A DNA stretch of 64,000 nucleotides from Cylicocyclus nassatus (lineage: Eukaryota > Nematoda > Chromadorea > Rhabditida > Strongylidae), in contig CATQJL010000326.1 of the NCBI GenBank assembly GCA_958299035.1, positions 1,192,232-1,256,231 on the forward strand, read 5' to 3'. The position numbers and the translations under genes were made by a program. Under the pieces are notes generated by a model. The model ran no database searches. It saw only the letters and a list, made by a program, of their open reading frames with translations, and was not told the origin of the DNA. Positions within the stretch are counted from its first letter, which is position 1. Each line of letters begins with the position of its first letter. Shown here piece by piece: positions 1-16,733 of this stretch.

Positions 1-931
1 ACAAACACTGCAAAAGGTATCTCGTTAATTTCTGCAATATCAAGGGGACTTCGTTCCTGAATTTTTCACATGCCACCTCGTGCTGGCCTCTGGATCTAAT
101 CTCTAATATACCTGCCAACCATGCTGTAATCCGCAGGTCGTCATTTTCCTTCTAGACCACACTTCCAGATAATCACAAAAAATCTAATAACTTCTTATCA
201 GAAAACGCTTCGCAGTTATGGAAGATATATTTGAGATCAGCGTTTTGAGCTCTGTTTGCGGGTATACATCACTTTCAAATCGCTACTTGGACCTAGCAAA
301 CGCTTGTCAGGCAATAGCAGCACTGTAGATAGTTTTTTGGTCGCGAAGTCCTTCGGAGATCTGTGCTGTTGTTTCAAAAAAAAAAATCCCCCGCGTCCTA
401 TACGCGTGAAACGGTATCATAAGAGAGTCGTGGAAGCCGTCTGCACAACCCGACATTGAAGAGCTGTCTGACAACGGCGCCTTGCAGAAAGGATGATTTT
501 AGTACGGGGTTGCTTTCCAACCATAGCTTGTTTTTTTACAGCGTTTGATTACTATAAGCGTAGAAATGCATGCGTTTCCACACAAAATGTCGCAGTCGAA
601 CGAATCTAGTTAAGTCAGGAACAAAAGACCAATGAAGAGTGCTTATCACTTCCATCTACGGAGGTTTCCATAAATGATACGTAAATGAGTGAATAGAAGA
701 ATTTTCGACTGAAATCACCATTAACTCTACTTCGGTTCTCAGTCCTTGAAGGGGACAAATAGTTGTTGTACAGAGTACCTCCACGAGGAATACTCCATTT
801 TTCGTCCAGGGATTGTCTACTATGCAACAGACTCAATAAATACAGAACTTTTGACAAGGCTTCCTTGTGCTCGCTTGTTTTGTATGCAGAAACTTAAAAA
901 ATAAGCGAGGCATCATTCCTTTCCGCTTTCG
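1..931. other. Intergenic, no gene seen
   Basis: Short open frames occur on both strands but none shows a recognisable domain or a run of phase-compatible exons. A run of ten A near 377 and a C-run near 968 are the only low-complexity features noted. Confidence 0.5.
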
Positions 932-1527
932 TCACCTATGAGAATGTCTGTTTGTCTGCGTTTAGTCCCCCCCCCCTCGGTACGCCACTGGTCTACGTAT
1001 GTTCCGAATAGGAAATTCTATTTCCAAACCGATTTGGAACAAACTTTGGGGCGGTGCGAGAGTGCATCGTAGGCTTTTGGTTCCGATCGATATCAATTAC
1101 CGTTTTTTGTAGAATTCAAGCTAAGCATTGGACACTGGCACATAGAGGTAAGTGAGGAAGCTATTACAAAAACAATATCAACTTTTAGAACTATCGATTA
1201 CCTTTACCGACTATGTGTTTTTGCAAAGTTTGAGCTACGTTGTTGGGAGCTGACACAGGGGGAGGGATGAGTGAGTATGGTGATACGAAAGTAACAACTT
1301 GGGAAAATACCTACTTCATTCACCGTTTTATTGATTGCAAAGCTTGGCTTGAAGAGCTAGGAGGTAGTACAGAGGGTTAAATGCAATGATAACTGCGAAA
1401 ACATAGTGGAGGAAGAGAACTGGCATACAGATGTGGGACAGGGACAGGATATTACTGTACAGAAATAGGATTGGTGACCTTTACCGTAGTACTGAAAGGA
1501 CCGGACGGAGATGGGTATGCCAGCTAG
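932..1527 (+). mobile_element. Decayed Helitron-like non-autonomous element
   Basis: This is the most diverged of three copies in the window (others at 26706-26998 and 35729-36579). It keeps a 5' region with the TGTCTGTTTGTCTG motif near 943. It also keeps an internal block in which an imperfect ATAGGAAATT palindrome is followed by CCGATTTGGA. The 3' end reads GGACCGGACGGAG, then a short spacer, then CTAG followed by T at 1524-1528. A 3' CTRR followed by host T, and no target duplication, is the known Helitron signature. The 5' boundary is set by comparison with the better copies and may be off by some bases. No Rep/helicase coding is present. Confidence 0.5.
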
Positions 1528-1705
1528 TTTTTACACAGAGAAGCATTAACCGCTGAAATCACCCGGTATTAGCGCTCAACATAAGGCATCAATATAACAT
1601 GACCACTTGCTTATGCTTATGGCTTCTCTGTAAGGTAAGCTCTTTATGTAGCTTGGCTAGAGCTGGCTCTGCTTGTCTAGATTTGTTTTGAACCGATAGA
1701 ATTTA

Positions 1706-2639
1706 CAGGGTGGGGCAAAAGTCTGGGAGCCTACTTTTCAGTGCTGTAAATCAAGAAACTACTGATGATTTTGATTCCAAATTTGTGCCACATATTGCTG
1801 CGATCATCCTCTACAAATCACACTTTGGCTGGCTGAAAATGCTTGTCATATGTTCTTATAGGAGTTGGATTTATCAAACAAGTGCTCTGCAAAGCGAAAA
1901 AATCGAAATTTTTGGTCTTCACAACTTATTCCGTAGCTAAAGATACGGTGGATTTTCTAAAGCACTTTGATGTACACAATGTAGAGGAGACTTTGCACTA
2001 TCAATTCGTAGTCGTTGCGTTTCTCAGATACTATTTTTTCGAAAACGCAAAATCAAATTTTGCGAATACCACCTGCGTGCCAGTGGCCATTTTTCTTTGA
2101 AATAAATATGAAAGCTATAAGAGCACATCAGGCACTGATTTCTGGGCTATATTCTTCCCATGAATCTTCTATGCAAGTATGTACTTGAGTTCGATCGATC
2201 AAGCATTTTCAATACTTTTTAGATTATGATTTTTCGCTCCCGTTCGCGCAATCGCATCCAGATTTCCAGTATACGAGCACACTTGCCTTTAATTAAAATT
2301 CCAAAATTTTTTCCCTAAACACTGCAAAAAAAATTTCTTCGCAGTACATTGTAGCCAAAAGCTTGCACTATCACACCGCACATTTGCCTGCTAAAAGAAA
2401 CAGTTATCGTCAAGACGCGGAACTAATTTCACCACGACTGTCTGCGTGCCATGACAGGCGGACTCGCGAAGATTTCGAAGGGATGCTTTGAAGCCACAAG
2501 AGGCAATCTCAAAATTCGAGAGCAGCGCTGTATTTGTGAAGGTTCAATTTACGTGTGCACGGAATTTTTTGTTCCTAGGCACTTTCCTTCTGATTTTATC
2601 TGAAAAAGTACAAGGCTCCCAGACTTTTGCCCCACCCTG
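1706..2639. mobile_element. Tc1/mariner-type TIR element, 934 bp
   Basis: The left end reads CAGGGTGGGGCAAAAGTCTG and the right end is its reverse complement (CAGACTTTTGCCCCACCCTG). The inverted match continues for about 30 bp. Both ends are flanked by TA (1704-1705 and 2640-2641), the target duplication of the Tc1/mariner superfamily. The interior contains only short frames and no recognisable DDE/D transposase, so I read it as a non-autonomous or heavily deleted copy. Confidence 0.8.
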
Positions 2640-4521
2640 TAGAATTGACCGATAGAAAGATAGAACACATACCAAATGGAGAGTATATAGGTGTCGAAGA
2701 AATGCAATTGATATAAGATTTTTTTTTGAAAGAAGTGCGAAACAGACTTTGTGAACGGAGTTACAAATTGCTCGTAACCCTAGTGAAATCCGAAGCAGCG
2801 GGATCAGCTGTAACATTCAAATATACTCCAAAACTGTCAAAAATGCAAGTAAAACTGCAAGAATACAGAAAGATGGACAAATCTAAAGGAGCACTTCTAT
2901 GTGATATCTGCAAAAAAAAGAAGTCCTCTTACAATGCATATGAAATTGAACTACGGCGCCAGTCGATCCATCCCATAAACAGCTTTGTTTAGCAAAACTA
3001 TTTTGTCAAATGGATTAATGAGACCCCGACATATATAATCGCACTTCTGTTGAGGAAGGTGCTGTTTTGAGAAAACTCCGAAGAGAATGAATGTAAGAAC
3101 GACCACAAGTGTGCCGGTCGCCTAAACCGCGAATCTTTCGCGATTTTGAGGCTATTGAATGAGTGCTTGAGATTTCAGTGAATCTGACATTCAGTGAAAC
3201 AAAACGACACCAAAAGCAGCCTTGCAAGAACTGGGAGGGGAAGCTTCTAATTTTTCAAGAGACAAGATTTGGCTGTAGCAATTTAGACCTTGGGGCTGAG
3301 TATGAAAGGAAATGAGAATGGAATTTTACGCATCAAATTTAGTGGAGGTATTCTGGTAACTTCAGCCACAACTCGGTCTGGTCTTCTCGTAGTTTCCTCT
3401 GCTCCCTTAAATCCACGATTGCAAATTTCTTCGTTTAGCAAGCTGATTCACCTCCAGTATTTTGTTTAGAGTGAATTAAAGGCGTGTAGACCTTTGATCA
3501 TCGTCCTTAGAGAACATTCCCATTCGGGAAAGATCGCTCAGTGTCGTAACAAGGTTTGCTCACCTATGATCAAGTCCGACCGATGCGCCGTCATACAAGG
3601 AGCAATACTTGTACATTTAGATAACGAGTAGTGCAAATACTTTATGGCTGCACTCATTGTGAGATATCAGAATAAATTTGGCTCTTGGTATTCTATGAGC
3701 CATATCATTCATGATGTCCAGACGACCTGCTTAGAGAAGGGTTGTGCTTTTACATTCTAGGCTCCACCAACAAGGCTGTCCTCATAGCATCGTGTGCAGC
3801 GAACGATGGCCAAGGACATGGAGCATACATATGTACCTACCTACTTCAAAAATCAATACTTGAACAATTAGATAAGTAGAGTAGTGCATTACACATTACA
3901 CAGGCTCCATGATCCTTCCTCGCCTCACAGAAATTTGGGTTATTTGTACAGTTTTATTGTACAGTATTTTTGTGTATCAACAAATAAAGGGAACAGTGGA
4001 AGCTGTATAAGCCAATAAAAAGAGAATCAACTGAGTATTAAACAATTGCCAAACTACAACAACAGAACTTGCAGCAGATATCCAATTTTTACCTATACAC
4101 ATGGAATGTTTCAAGTAGAGTAGACCAAGCAGATATGTATATGATAGCAACTTGATATATGACAGAAACTTGATAAGAGTACCGCGAAACCCGGTGGGCG
4201 CAATTAGAGGCATATGTAAAGGCAGGCGTCCCGTAACGAAAAGCCATAGGAGATCGACGCTTGCGCGTCAAATCGGTACATAATAAAGAAGGGAAAAGAA
4301 ACAAAAAAAAATGTATAACGCAGCGAGTTAGCTACTAAATGACACGCAGCAGCTATAGAATGACACACTACTGATGAAGAAAAGAGGACTTTGCTGAACA
4401 CGCATTATTGCAGGGTTATGCTATAGATATATATATGTATATAACTTCTAGGTGACATTCGCACAATCAATGATCACAGGCGTACAACGAGAAGCGGAAG
4501 GCATCTAAGCGTATATAACAG
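2640..4521. other. Intergenic, includes presumed 3' flank of nhr-25
   Basis: I see no supported coding sequence. The stretch next to 4521 is the likely 3' UTR of the minus-strand nuclear receptor gene. Short frames such as the one around 2726-2992 (plus) have no family match that I recognise. Confidence 0.4.
3953..3958 (-). terminator. Candidate polyadenylation signal AATAAA for nhr-25
   Basis: The minus strand reads AATAAA here, about 560 nt after the nhr-25 stop codon, and I saw no closer perfect copy. That would make a long but acceptable 3' UTR. It is a six-base motif in AT-rich DNA, so confidence is low. Confidence 0.3.
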
Positions 4522-8893
<4,372 letters not shown>

Positions 8894-10235
8894 AACACAG
8901 ACCACAGCTCCCCATCGCACTGCGAGCCGCCCTCGCTCTGTGTCTCTTTCTTTGTCATACAATTTCACGATACGTCCAGCCCCTCCTACCGCGCCCACTC
9001 TCTTCCCTCAGTGGTGTTCGTGTGAGAGTGTGAAGGTCGTGAGCTGGTACTGTAATGGTCAAAAAGAGAGAGAGAGAATCCCGTGCCAGGTACGCAAGTT
9101 TACGCCTACGGTAAGCCGAGAGTTGAAATAAAATTTGTTTGTTAGAGAGTACAAGGCAGAACAACACATGCAATTGTGCACACTATCTTGTCATCCTTGC
9201 AAGGCGTCGCCCAAGAGCCCTTTATAGCATGTTAGTGAAGTTCAGTTGTCACAATTGCTACAGTAATCACCTAACTATCGCAAGCTCTCCTCAGTTGTGC
9301 ATAGGGGCGCTACTCACGCATGCAGGGGATTGAGATAACAATCTCTATAGGATATATAGTTTCTCTGATAACAGCTAACCAATCATTGAGCACAATATCA
9401 AGCACAGTTATATTGAGCCCTAACTATAGCCATGGCAAAAACTGACTTCGCGTATAGCGGTCGCCATTGTGAAGTTAGAGCTGCTAAACATGGCCTTGGT
9501 CCTGAACAATAATGGAGTAGTGGTTGAGAGTCAAATGATGTCTCAAAGGTGTTGTTGAAGAAATCATGTCTCCCTTCACCATAGTTACATACATCCTTAG
9601 TCCCCGGCGATACATCAGTGATTAGTTCCTACTTTTCAAGCTTCATGGCCATGAAAAATCTCGCTTATTTCTGCCGCGAAACCGTACCAATAGGAGCTAG
9701 TTTCAAGAATGAAGGACGGTCGCTGAGGCTATGCTAGCAAGCGCGAGGAGGCTCATCTCAGGGAATGCTAGAACAGGTTTGAAAAAGGGAAGCAAAAACT
9801 AGCAAAAAGGGACGCAAGCGAAAGTATAGCGCTAAAAAAGGAACGAGCGCTACGATTGTGTCCTTCTCAGATGTGGAAGAGGCAAAGTAGGGATCAACAG
9901 GAAAATTCGTACTTATAGACGCGCGTTTGCTGTTTTTTAGAGAACAGTACCTGAAAAGTGATATGATGCGAGATATTCTTCATACAACTTCAATTTTTAT
10001 CTATAGATACATAAAATTGCACAGTAGATCTTATCTCGCTTTCCTATGCCTCTCATTTACTAATCGCATTATCAATCAGCAAAAGAATCAGATTATCCAA
10101 CTTATTTTGTGTAAGCAAATCTGCTGCGGTTTCTTCCTATATTCTTGAAAAGACACTAAGACACATTCTCAGTGTTAACCCACCTCTCTCACATTCCAAA
10201 AACGGAAAGGATATACCGCCCTATAATTATGCCCA
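8894..10235. other. Upstream flank of nhr-25, no gene seen
   Basis: This stretch contains a pyrimidine-rich minus-strand segment near 9060-9085 and AT-rich DNA. It probably holds promoter sequence for the receptor, or distal exons of longer isoforms, but I cannot assign any element. Confidence 0.4.
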
Positions 10236-10688
10236 CTATGCCAGCTCTTTGCCTTTCCATGGTCTGCAGCGAGACGCTATTCTTATAGAAGAATGGTACA
10301 TGATCGGAAAGGGCGAATGTTGAGAAGAAAATTCATTTTCCCCTCATATGAGCGTTTTTCTCCTGATATGGACATACACAAAAACATACCTGATTTAGAT
10401 GGCTGAGGTAAAAGTAAAGCAATAAATATGCGTAAATCGTACGCTTTCACTTGATGGGGACCCCAAATAATTTCGTAAGAAACATTCTCTAATGCACTAG
10501 GATGTAGGTTCATGGCGTTTTTTGAGAAATTGCCAATATATCCTTTCACAGTGATTGAAACCATATAAGTTCGATCCCTAAATAGCTCACATTACCCAAC
10601 TGTAGCAATGATAACGACAAGGTTATTTTCGATTTGCCAAAACAAGGGAAGTCTCTTGTAGATATCCAGGATTCCAACCGTTCGTAGC
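10236..10688 (-). CDS. Unrecognised protein, three 3'-terminal exons (5' part not found)
   Basis: Exons: 10688-10596, 10577-10390, 10342-10236 (stop TAG at 10238-10236). Introns of 18 and 47 nt separate them; the first is shorter than usual, so the 10578-10595 junction is the weak point. Phases are consistent (2, then 1). The middle exon reads DRTYMVSITVKGYIG, then a stretch with FSKNAMNLHPSALENVSYEI and WGPHQVKAYDLRIFIALLL. It alternates beta-like and hydrophobic segments. I see no signal peptide, zinc site or named motif, and I do not recognise the family. An alternative to the 18-nt intron is a single longer exon with a different boundary. It lies 1.4 kb upstream of nhr-25 in the same orientation. 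Confidence 0.4.
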
Positions 10689-11692
10689 CTCAGAAATTGA
10701 TTGCTATGCATTCAGTTATGACCTTGGAGAACGGCAGTCACTTTTACAATCTCCAACACTCCGTGCTACCCGTCTCCATGAAAAAGAAAACTGCTAGATA
10801 GCATTTTGCATTGGCAGATTTGGAAGCGATAAACCATTTCTTCACATTCGAATGCGTATGAATCATTTAATCAATCACATGTACCCTTATGTATGTGATA
10901 AATGTATAATGTGATGATAGCGGTAAGATTTCGAAGTTTTGTGGGAACTCCCAATAACTTCACGTAAGCAAAGATAACTTCATCTGCGATCTGTGGACGA
11001 AGTAAGATTAGCTCTAAAATCACGGTCCAAAATCTGTCGAAGATAAAAAAAAATCTGAGTAAATGCTAGAACTATGTAAAAAGCAAAGGCCAGTTGTATG
11101 ATCATGCAATCGCATTGGGTCTGCGTACAAATCCATAGTCTCCTCGTTTAGAGCTAATAACGTAAGTTCCGGAATTTCACTCTTGGTTACTGAGGAAACA
11201 AACTCTTCCCCTCGCTGGCTCAGAGAAACAGCAGTTGCAAAACCAAAAGTCTTTCCGAACCATGCTCGTTTACATGTTCAACGCAGGTCGCAAAACGTGG
11301 CGTCGCCATGTATGGCGAATGCAAAGGCAGCGTCCCGGCAAATTGATAGGTGTTGGGATTTTACAGCGTTGCAATGGCGGAGCCCCAACTAATATATCAT
11401 TGAACTCTGAAGCGAAAAAGCGCGTTCGAAAACCTAAAATCTACTTCGGAAGTCTTCCGGACCCCTACTATTTACACGCATTTTCCAGCGAGACAGCCAT
11501 AAGCTTCGAAAAAAAGCTCATTTTCGCCATTTTCATGCGCTGCAAAGCCAAGGTAGGTTCAGCGTGGCGAGAAGGCTCCGAAAAGGTGAAAGAATGGAGG
11601 GCAAATTTCCGCCGAGCCACTGCCGTTAAAGGCAGCGTCGGGTAAAGTTGTCCTATCACAGATGTTGACACAGTTAGATAGAGATCCCCCTC
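10689..11692. other. No supported gene
   Basis: Exons upstream of the 10.2-10.7 kb gene should lie here or beyond, but I could not join any with confidence. The longest plus frame (11235-11645) is rich in Arg and Trp, lacks splice context, and overlaps repeat-like sequence. Confidence 0.35.
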
Positions 11693-12158
11693 AACTAACA
11701 AGGGAAGCTAACTAAATTAGCCCAGCCTTTTGGTAAGAGATCTATATATTCTATATCAGCTTTGATTTTAAATATGCTATTCTAGCGGCCTCGCACCATT
11801 CCGAAGCGAGTTATGAGCTTTTTCCTGCGCATTATTGGCATACTTATTGACTCATTGGCATCACGGCATCATCATCTAAGTGCTAATACGCTTGTGTTAA
11901 GCATCTTTTTAGTGCGAAAAGATTGAATTGTATTATTTCGATGTCTCAGCACCCTTTTCTTGCACATTTTTACCTACACGCAGTCTTTCCATGTTCAGTA
12001 GTATGCCGATTCTGCGCAGGAATAAGCCCATAACTCGCTTCGAAATGGTGCGCGGCAGCTAGGAATAGCATACTTGGGATCAGCGTTTGAAGCTGTTTTA
12101 TAAAATATATGTCGCTTGCCAAAAGGCCGATCTAAATTAGGTAGCTTTAGGTTACCAA
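11693..12158. mobile_element. Palindromic MITE, CAAGGGAA-type left end
   Basis: Two arms of roughly 150-200 bp face each other. The left has AAATTAGCCCAGCCTTTTGG near 11715 and the right has CCAAAAGGCCGATCTAAATT near 12119. Both arms also carry a block around CATAACTCGCTTCG. The left end (TAACAAGGGAAGC) matches the family at 24048-24479; the right end is eroded. No coding capacity. Confidence 0.6.
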
Positions 12159-12252
12159 CAATTTCACACAATTTTCAGTTCGAATTTGGAATCGGGGACG
12201 TCGAAATGGTAACGCCGAAAACACGAAGCCGAGATTCTGTGCGGACGCGGCC

Positions 12253-12551
12253 TTTAAAGGCAGTGGATTGGCAATATGGACCCTTCTCGTTTGGTAGTGT
12301 TGAATGGTAGACCCCAAAGTAGTAGCCCAAACACCCTTCCAATTCGTGCGCTAAGTTATGAAAAATGCGCCTCAAAACTCCACCGATCAGGCCCACTGTG
12401 GAAGTGGGTGGGGCGGGATGAGTTCCGAAGCGCATTTTCAGGACTTCGCGCACGATTTGGCAGTGGAGTTTGGGCTGCAGTGTACCTGGGGGCCAATCCA
12501 ACACCACCAGAATCCAAGAAGGGGCATTTTGCCGATCCACTGTCTTTAAGG
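12253..12551. mobile_element. MITE with TTAAAGGCAGTGGATTGGCA ends
   Basis: The left end reads TTTAAAGGCAGTGGATTGGC and the right end is the imperfect reverse complement (GCCGATCCACTGTCTTTAAG). The similarity continues inward through ACCCTTCTCG / AAGAAGGGGC. The outermost bases (AAAGGCAGTG) are shared with the GTCCAGG-type MITEs elsewhere in the window, suggesting a common transposase source. Confidence 0.65.
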
Positions 12552-12839
12552 ACGGCACAGCGACTCTGCGGCATCATACGGGTGAAACTCGCAGGCGCGC
12601 TCTCATTGAAAGAACTTGCTTTACCTTTGAAGATCTTCAACTTTTTTTGATTATTCGCAAAGTTTCGTATCGTTCCGAAAGGCTCGTCTCTGAACAGTGC
12701 AAGCTCTCGCTCCTGCTTATACGCACGCGCAGATGGGGCGAACTCGAACAATAGTTTTGAATCGAAGTGTTGTATTGATGATGCAAACCAAGATTGACTT
12801 GGGAGTTTCTAAGAGAAGCTTTTGTGACGTTTGCGTGAG

Positions 12840-13301
12840 TTAAAGGCAGTGTCCAGGCAAGAACTCGATTTTGAGATTTTGTGCTCACCCGGGCCTATTC
12901 GCTATGCTGTATCCGAAAATCCACATTGGAGAGCGCGAAAACGACGAAAAAGGGCTCTAACACTGGAGGGAAATCAGCAAGTGGGCGGGGTCTTCCCCAA
13001 TGTGAATTCACGCTTCCAGCTTCCAGAGCAATTTTCTCGAGTCCGTTAACCGCCCTGACATCACTACCGATCAAGTGCAAACGAATGACTTGAAACCGGA
13101 ATCAAAAAGATCGCCCCCGAAGCTGGGAGCGTGAACTCACAGTGGGGAAGACCCCGCCCACTTGCTGATTTCCCTCCAGTGTTAGAGCCCTTTTTCGTCG
13201 TTTTCGCGCTCTCCAATGTGGATTTTCGGGTTCAGCATAGCGAATAGGCCCGGGTAAGTACAAAATCCCAAAATCGAGTTTTTGCCCGGACACTGCCTAT
13301 A
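12840..13301. mobile_element. AAAGGCAGTGTCC-family MITE (fold-back), copy 1
   Basis: The ends read AAAGGCAGTGTCCAGGCAAG and its reverse complement CCCGGACACTGCCTAT. The arms run about 200 bp each, pairing ACCCGGGCCTATTCGC, GGAGAGCGCGAAAACGACGA and AGTGGGCGGGGTCTTCCCC with their complements. The whole element folds into one long hairpin with a short centre. A close relative is at 30749-31203. Confidence 0.85.
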
Positions 13302-15313
13302 TGACCGAAATCAGATACTCGTTACACATGTCCTGGTCTGCAATGGCCATGCACAAATAGCGCTAGTACCTATACCCCATTATCTGAAAGGAAGATCGAA
13401 GAAGAGGAAAAATGAGGCAAAAGATTCTCGATCAAAGGTTCAAAAAGGGTGGTTAGAGGCATTTAGACCGCGTAGCGTGTGCGTTGCGAAGGTATAGTGC
13501 AATAATGAAACCGTGACTATGGCAGCTTCCGCGCGCGTGGCGTTCTCATCTTTGATAATCGCACTTTGTTGGCTTCTATCTCTATTCGAATGGTATGTTT
13601 GCATGTGTATAATAGCTTACAGGTGATTGACAGAGCTGAGCAGTGAAGTGATGAATCTTGTTTGATTGTTTTACGCTCTTCTGACGTTTGAATGGGTTAA
13701 GACTGAAGTCAGGTACTCATCACGATTTTATGAAGGCCCTATACCTGTGGGAAGCTGGCCGGGACACAAACCATATAGACGCTAAATCCTCATAGATCAA
13801 AATAAAAAGCAAGTGTGACCACTAGCCGAAAATGGTACATTTCAAGGTCAGTGAATACATCTATAAGGCACTTCGCATGTGATATACAGGGTTGAGCGTG
13901 TCCAACTTGAGGGTCGTATTGTGGGTAAGACTAAGGTGGCGGGGGGGGGGGGGGGAGTCGTAATCAAGAACCGAATGTGTTAAAAAAAATGAGGCAATAC
14001 TACGGCCGAGTAAGGTGAAGAAGAAAAGCGCTAAACCGGTGATCACAATTCCGCCAAAACTGAAGAATGAGTGTGGTGAACACCATACTATTAACTCCGC
14101 TCTCGAAGTCTCCCAGACTTCATTTCCTTATCTCTTATATTTCACACACCGTCATTAAAGAAGCTTGCTGATTGAATTTGGTTTGTTGTAATCAGCATGT
14201 CAAATTACCTCTACGAAATCTGCAAAGTATTACCTACATGTGTTTCCTAACGTCTAAAAAGCGTGATTGTCAAACATTAATTGGTCATAAGAGTGAATGA
14301 AGTCAGTCAGCTTTTTTATACTCACAACAAAGTAATACTCTCTATCAATCTATGGGAAAATTAGACTTCATATTGCTTACAAACATGGATTCAAAAGTGC
14401 TGCCGAAATTTCAATCACCACGTCTTCCACCTTCAGTGCTTCAACTCCACCGATCACCACAAAGTCGAATCAAGTCGAGGTGAACTCAAACACCTATTGT
14501 GGAATCGTCGAGGCCTGTGCTAGTGAATCACATAAAAGTAGGGTGAAAAAGCTTCTATGGTGATAAAGTTAATTGGGTCAGCCACAACCCCTGGAAAGGC
14601 AGGCTGCCTGGGCTTTTGTAGCCTTGCGTCTGATCCTCCCAACATGTCTTCAAAATCTTTAAAAATCGCCCCATTCCTGGCATGAGCATTGAGCTCACAG
14701 TCTCTTCCTGCGAGCTACAGTGGAAATTTGGGGCCAAAGGCCCCAGCCCGAGCGAAATTATGGCCCTTTCAATACATTCAAATCAAAATCAGCTGTTTAC
14801 GTGTTGTAAAATGCAATCACGAGAAATTGAACGTACAGACTTCAAAAATTCATCATTTTAGAAAAAGGATGATGTCCTCCAAAATGTCACACTCTGAGGT
14901 TCTGGAGATGGAGAGGAGGAAGAAAGGGTTGTTTGGAGGCTTTCAGGGGGGGAGGGTGTTTTAAAGGACTTCTGTCTTATCTCTTGCTCAATTCTGGTAA
15001 TATGGAAGCGTTTGTTTTCTGCAGAGTACTCCCTTAATACACCGAGCCCATGTATTTGGTATTGTCCCTGTCTAGAGGAAAGTTCTAACAGGACTTCTTT
15101 CTGATTTTTTAAGACTATTTTTTGTGGAGCGAGCTCTCCGCGAGACAACGTGTTTTGTTGCGATCAGGGTACGGTAACAACAGGGTGTGCCGCTCTTGCT
15201 TGAACGCTGGTCTGTAAATTTTGCTGCCAGGGGGGGGGACATTCGCAATATTTTACTCATCGGTAGTGTAGAGGTGAGACCGTGGATGTTCTAAAGTTGT
15301 TTACAAGACTCTT
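13302..15313. other. No supported gene
   Basis: This holds a run of 15 G at 13941-13955 and scattered short frames. A minus-strand frame near 14858-15148 is not backed by motifs or splice joins. Confidence 0.4.
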
Positions 15314-16174
15314 TCACGAATTTGCTGGGATTAACCACGATAATTTTGCAAGTGAAAGTAGCATTTTAACCGTTCGTCTGCTACTACATAGATCAAAGTA
15401 GTAAAGTAAACAACTCATTCGCGTTATCATTTCGAATGATGCTCTTCGACAACGAGGATTACAAAAAGCAGCACTGAGCAGATCTGGAGCTGGTGTGCGG
15501 TCCTCCTTGTCCAACGAAATCTCCTCGGCCCTTGACGCGCTCTCGATGGCAAGCAAGTCGAATGCGTACTGCTTATCGTATTCATGAATACTCTCGACAA
15601 GGCTAGCGCCAGGGCACTCGCCCATAGTTCACAAAAATAGCGGAGGGAGTTTCGCGGATCACGCTTTTTGAATGCTAAATTTGTATCAATGCCATATAAG
15701 GTCTGGATAATACCCCGGTTTCTCGAGTACAAAAAGCACTTTCTTCAGCGCCTCGCGAAAATGCTCACTCACTCACGCAATGCTTCTAGGTGAAGAACAG
15801 CACAGTAGAGTGTGCTTTGGTCGCGATATTTCTTGGCGTGTTCAAGCTGGTCGAATTTAGAAAAAAAACAGGTGCGTCCTGTACTCGTGATTTTAGAGTG
15901 AAAAAGCGGAAGTAGAGAATTTAGACGCTGTCTTCAAAGCTAGCGTCCAGGAAAACTTTGTACCTGAGGCTTTTTCGAGGGGATTTAGGTGCGAAACTGT
16001 CCAAGCGGCAGCGCAATTCGGGCCAAACATATCATCTTCAAACCTGTCCGTAATATCGTATTTAGCAAACGGCTCGCATCTGCTAGCATTTGTGCGTGAG
16101 AACGCATCACGAGGGTGAGTCCCCGCGCGAAGCATGCACCTATGCAGATCGTCCAAATACGCTACTTGGGACAA
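15314..16174 (-). CDS. Unrecognised gene, four candidate exons (5' end open)
   Basis: Candidate exons: about 16172-15964, 15878-15777, 15751-15714, 15616-15314. The phases chain as 1, 1, 0. The first contains DITDRFEDDMFGPNCAAAW and HLNPLEKAS. The second contains FDQLEHAKKYRDQSTLYCAV followed by LHLEAL, which looks like a helix-turn-helix repeat (TPR-like by eye only). The last contains ESIHEYDKQYAFDLLAIES followed by ASRAEEISLDKEDR. Codon use and residue composition look coding. The acceptors of the third and fourth exons (GCGAG) are weak, and the real 3' end may be spliced differently. I do not recognise the product. Upstream exons may lie around 16470-16650 (minus), where an acceptor and a GTAAGC donor bracket an open frame. 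Confidence 0.38.
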
Positions 16175-16733
16175 GTTTGGAGATATTATCTCGACCGTTG
16201 AACCATTTGCGCTACGGCTTGCACAGTGCTTCAGAGCCCCATCAGTTCAGCCCCATGAGACAGATTTGGCGCTACCTTTATCACTACGGATTTCTTTCTT
16301 GGTGGTGGTATCACTCCTTGCCAGCAACCTAATAATGCTAAATGAACAAATTCTTGATAACACTTACGTAGGGACTACGGTGACCAAAATTCGTAAGTTG
16401 GTACTTTAATACTTAGTATCGCTTTGATTTCAACTTAACTTACAACAAGGCCGTAAAATTTATGAAAATGTGCTTACGCCCTCATTTTTACTATCATGGT
16501 AAGAGCTGAGTAAAATACCAAAATCGCAAGCACCCAAAAATAGCACGTGGCGAAGCAGTAAGTCAATGCTGAAGATACTGCGGCGATCAAAGTTGTTCCT
16601 TGTAATTGTTCCGAGCAGTTTTTGTTCCATAGGAACACATGCTGTAGAAATATTGTCATCACGACGCAATATTGCGTTTTGTGATCTATGATGTTTCTTG
16701 ACTTTTCCTCTACTCAGGTGAGTGCCAGCTCTA

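Noticed and set aside
11235..11645. 136-codon plus frame rich in Arg, Trp and Lys
   Set aside because: No splice context, no family resemblance, biased composition, and a terminus-like GTTAAAGGCAGCGTC at its 3' end that suggests repeat DNA.
12276..12751. Several overlapping 95-131 codon frames on both strands
   Set aside because: They lie across a palindromic MITE, where both strands stay open because the arms are complementary.
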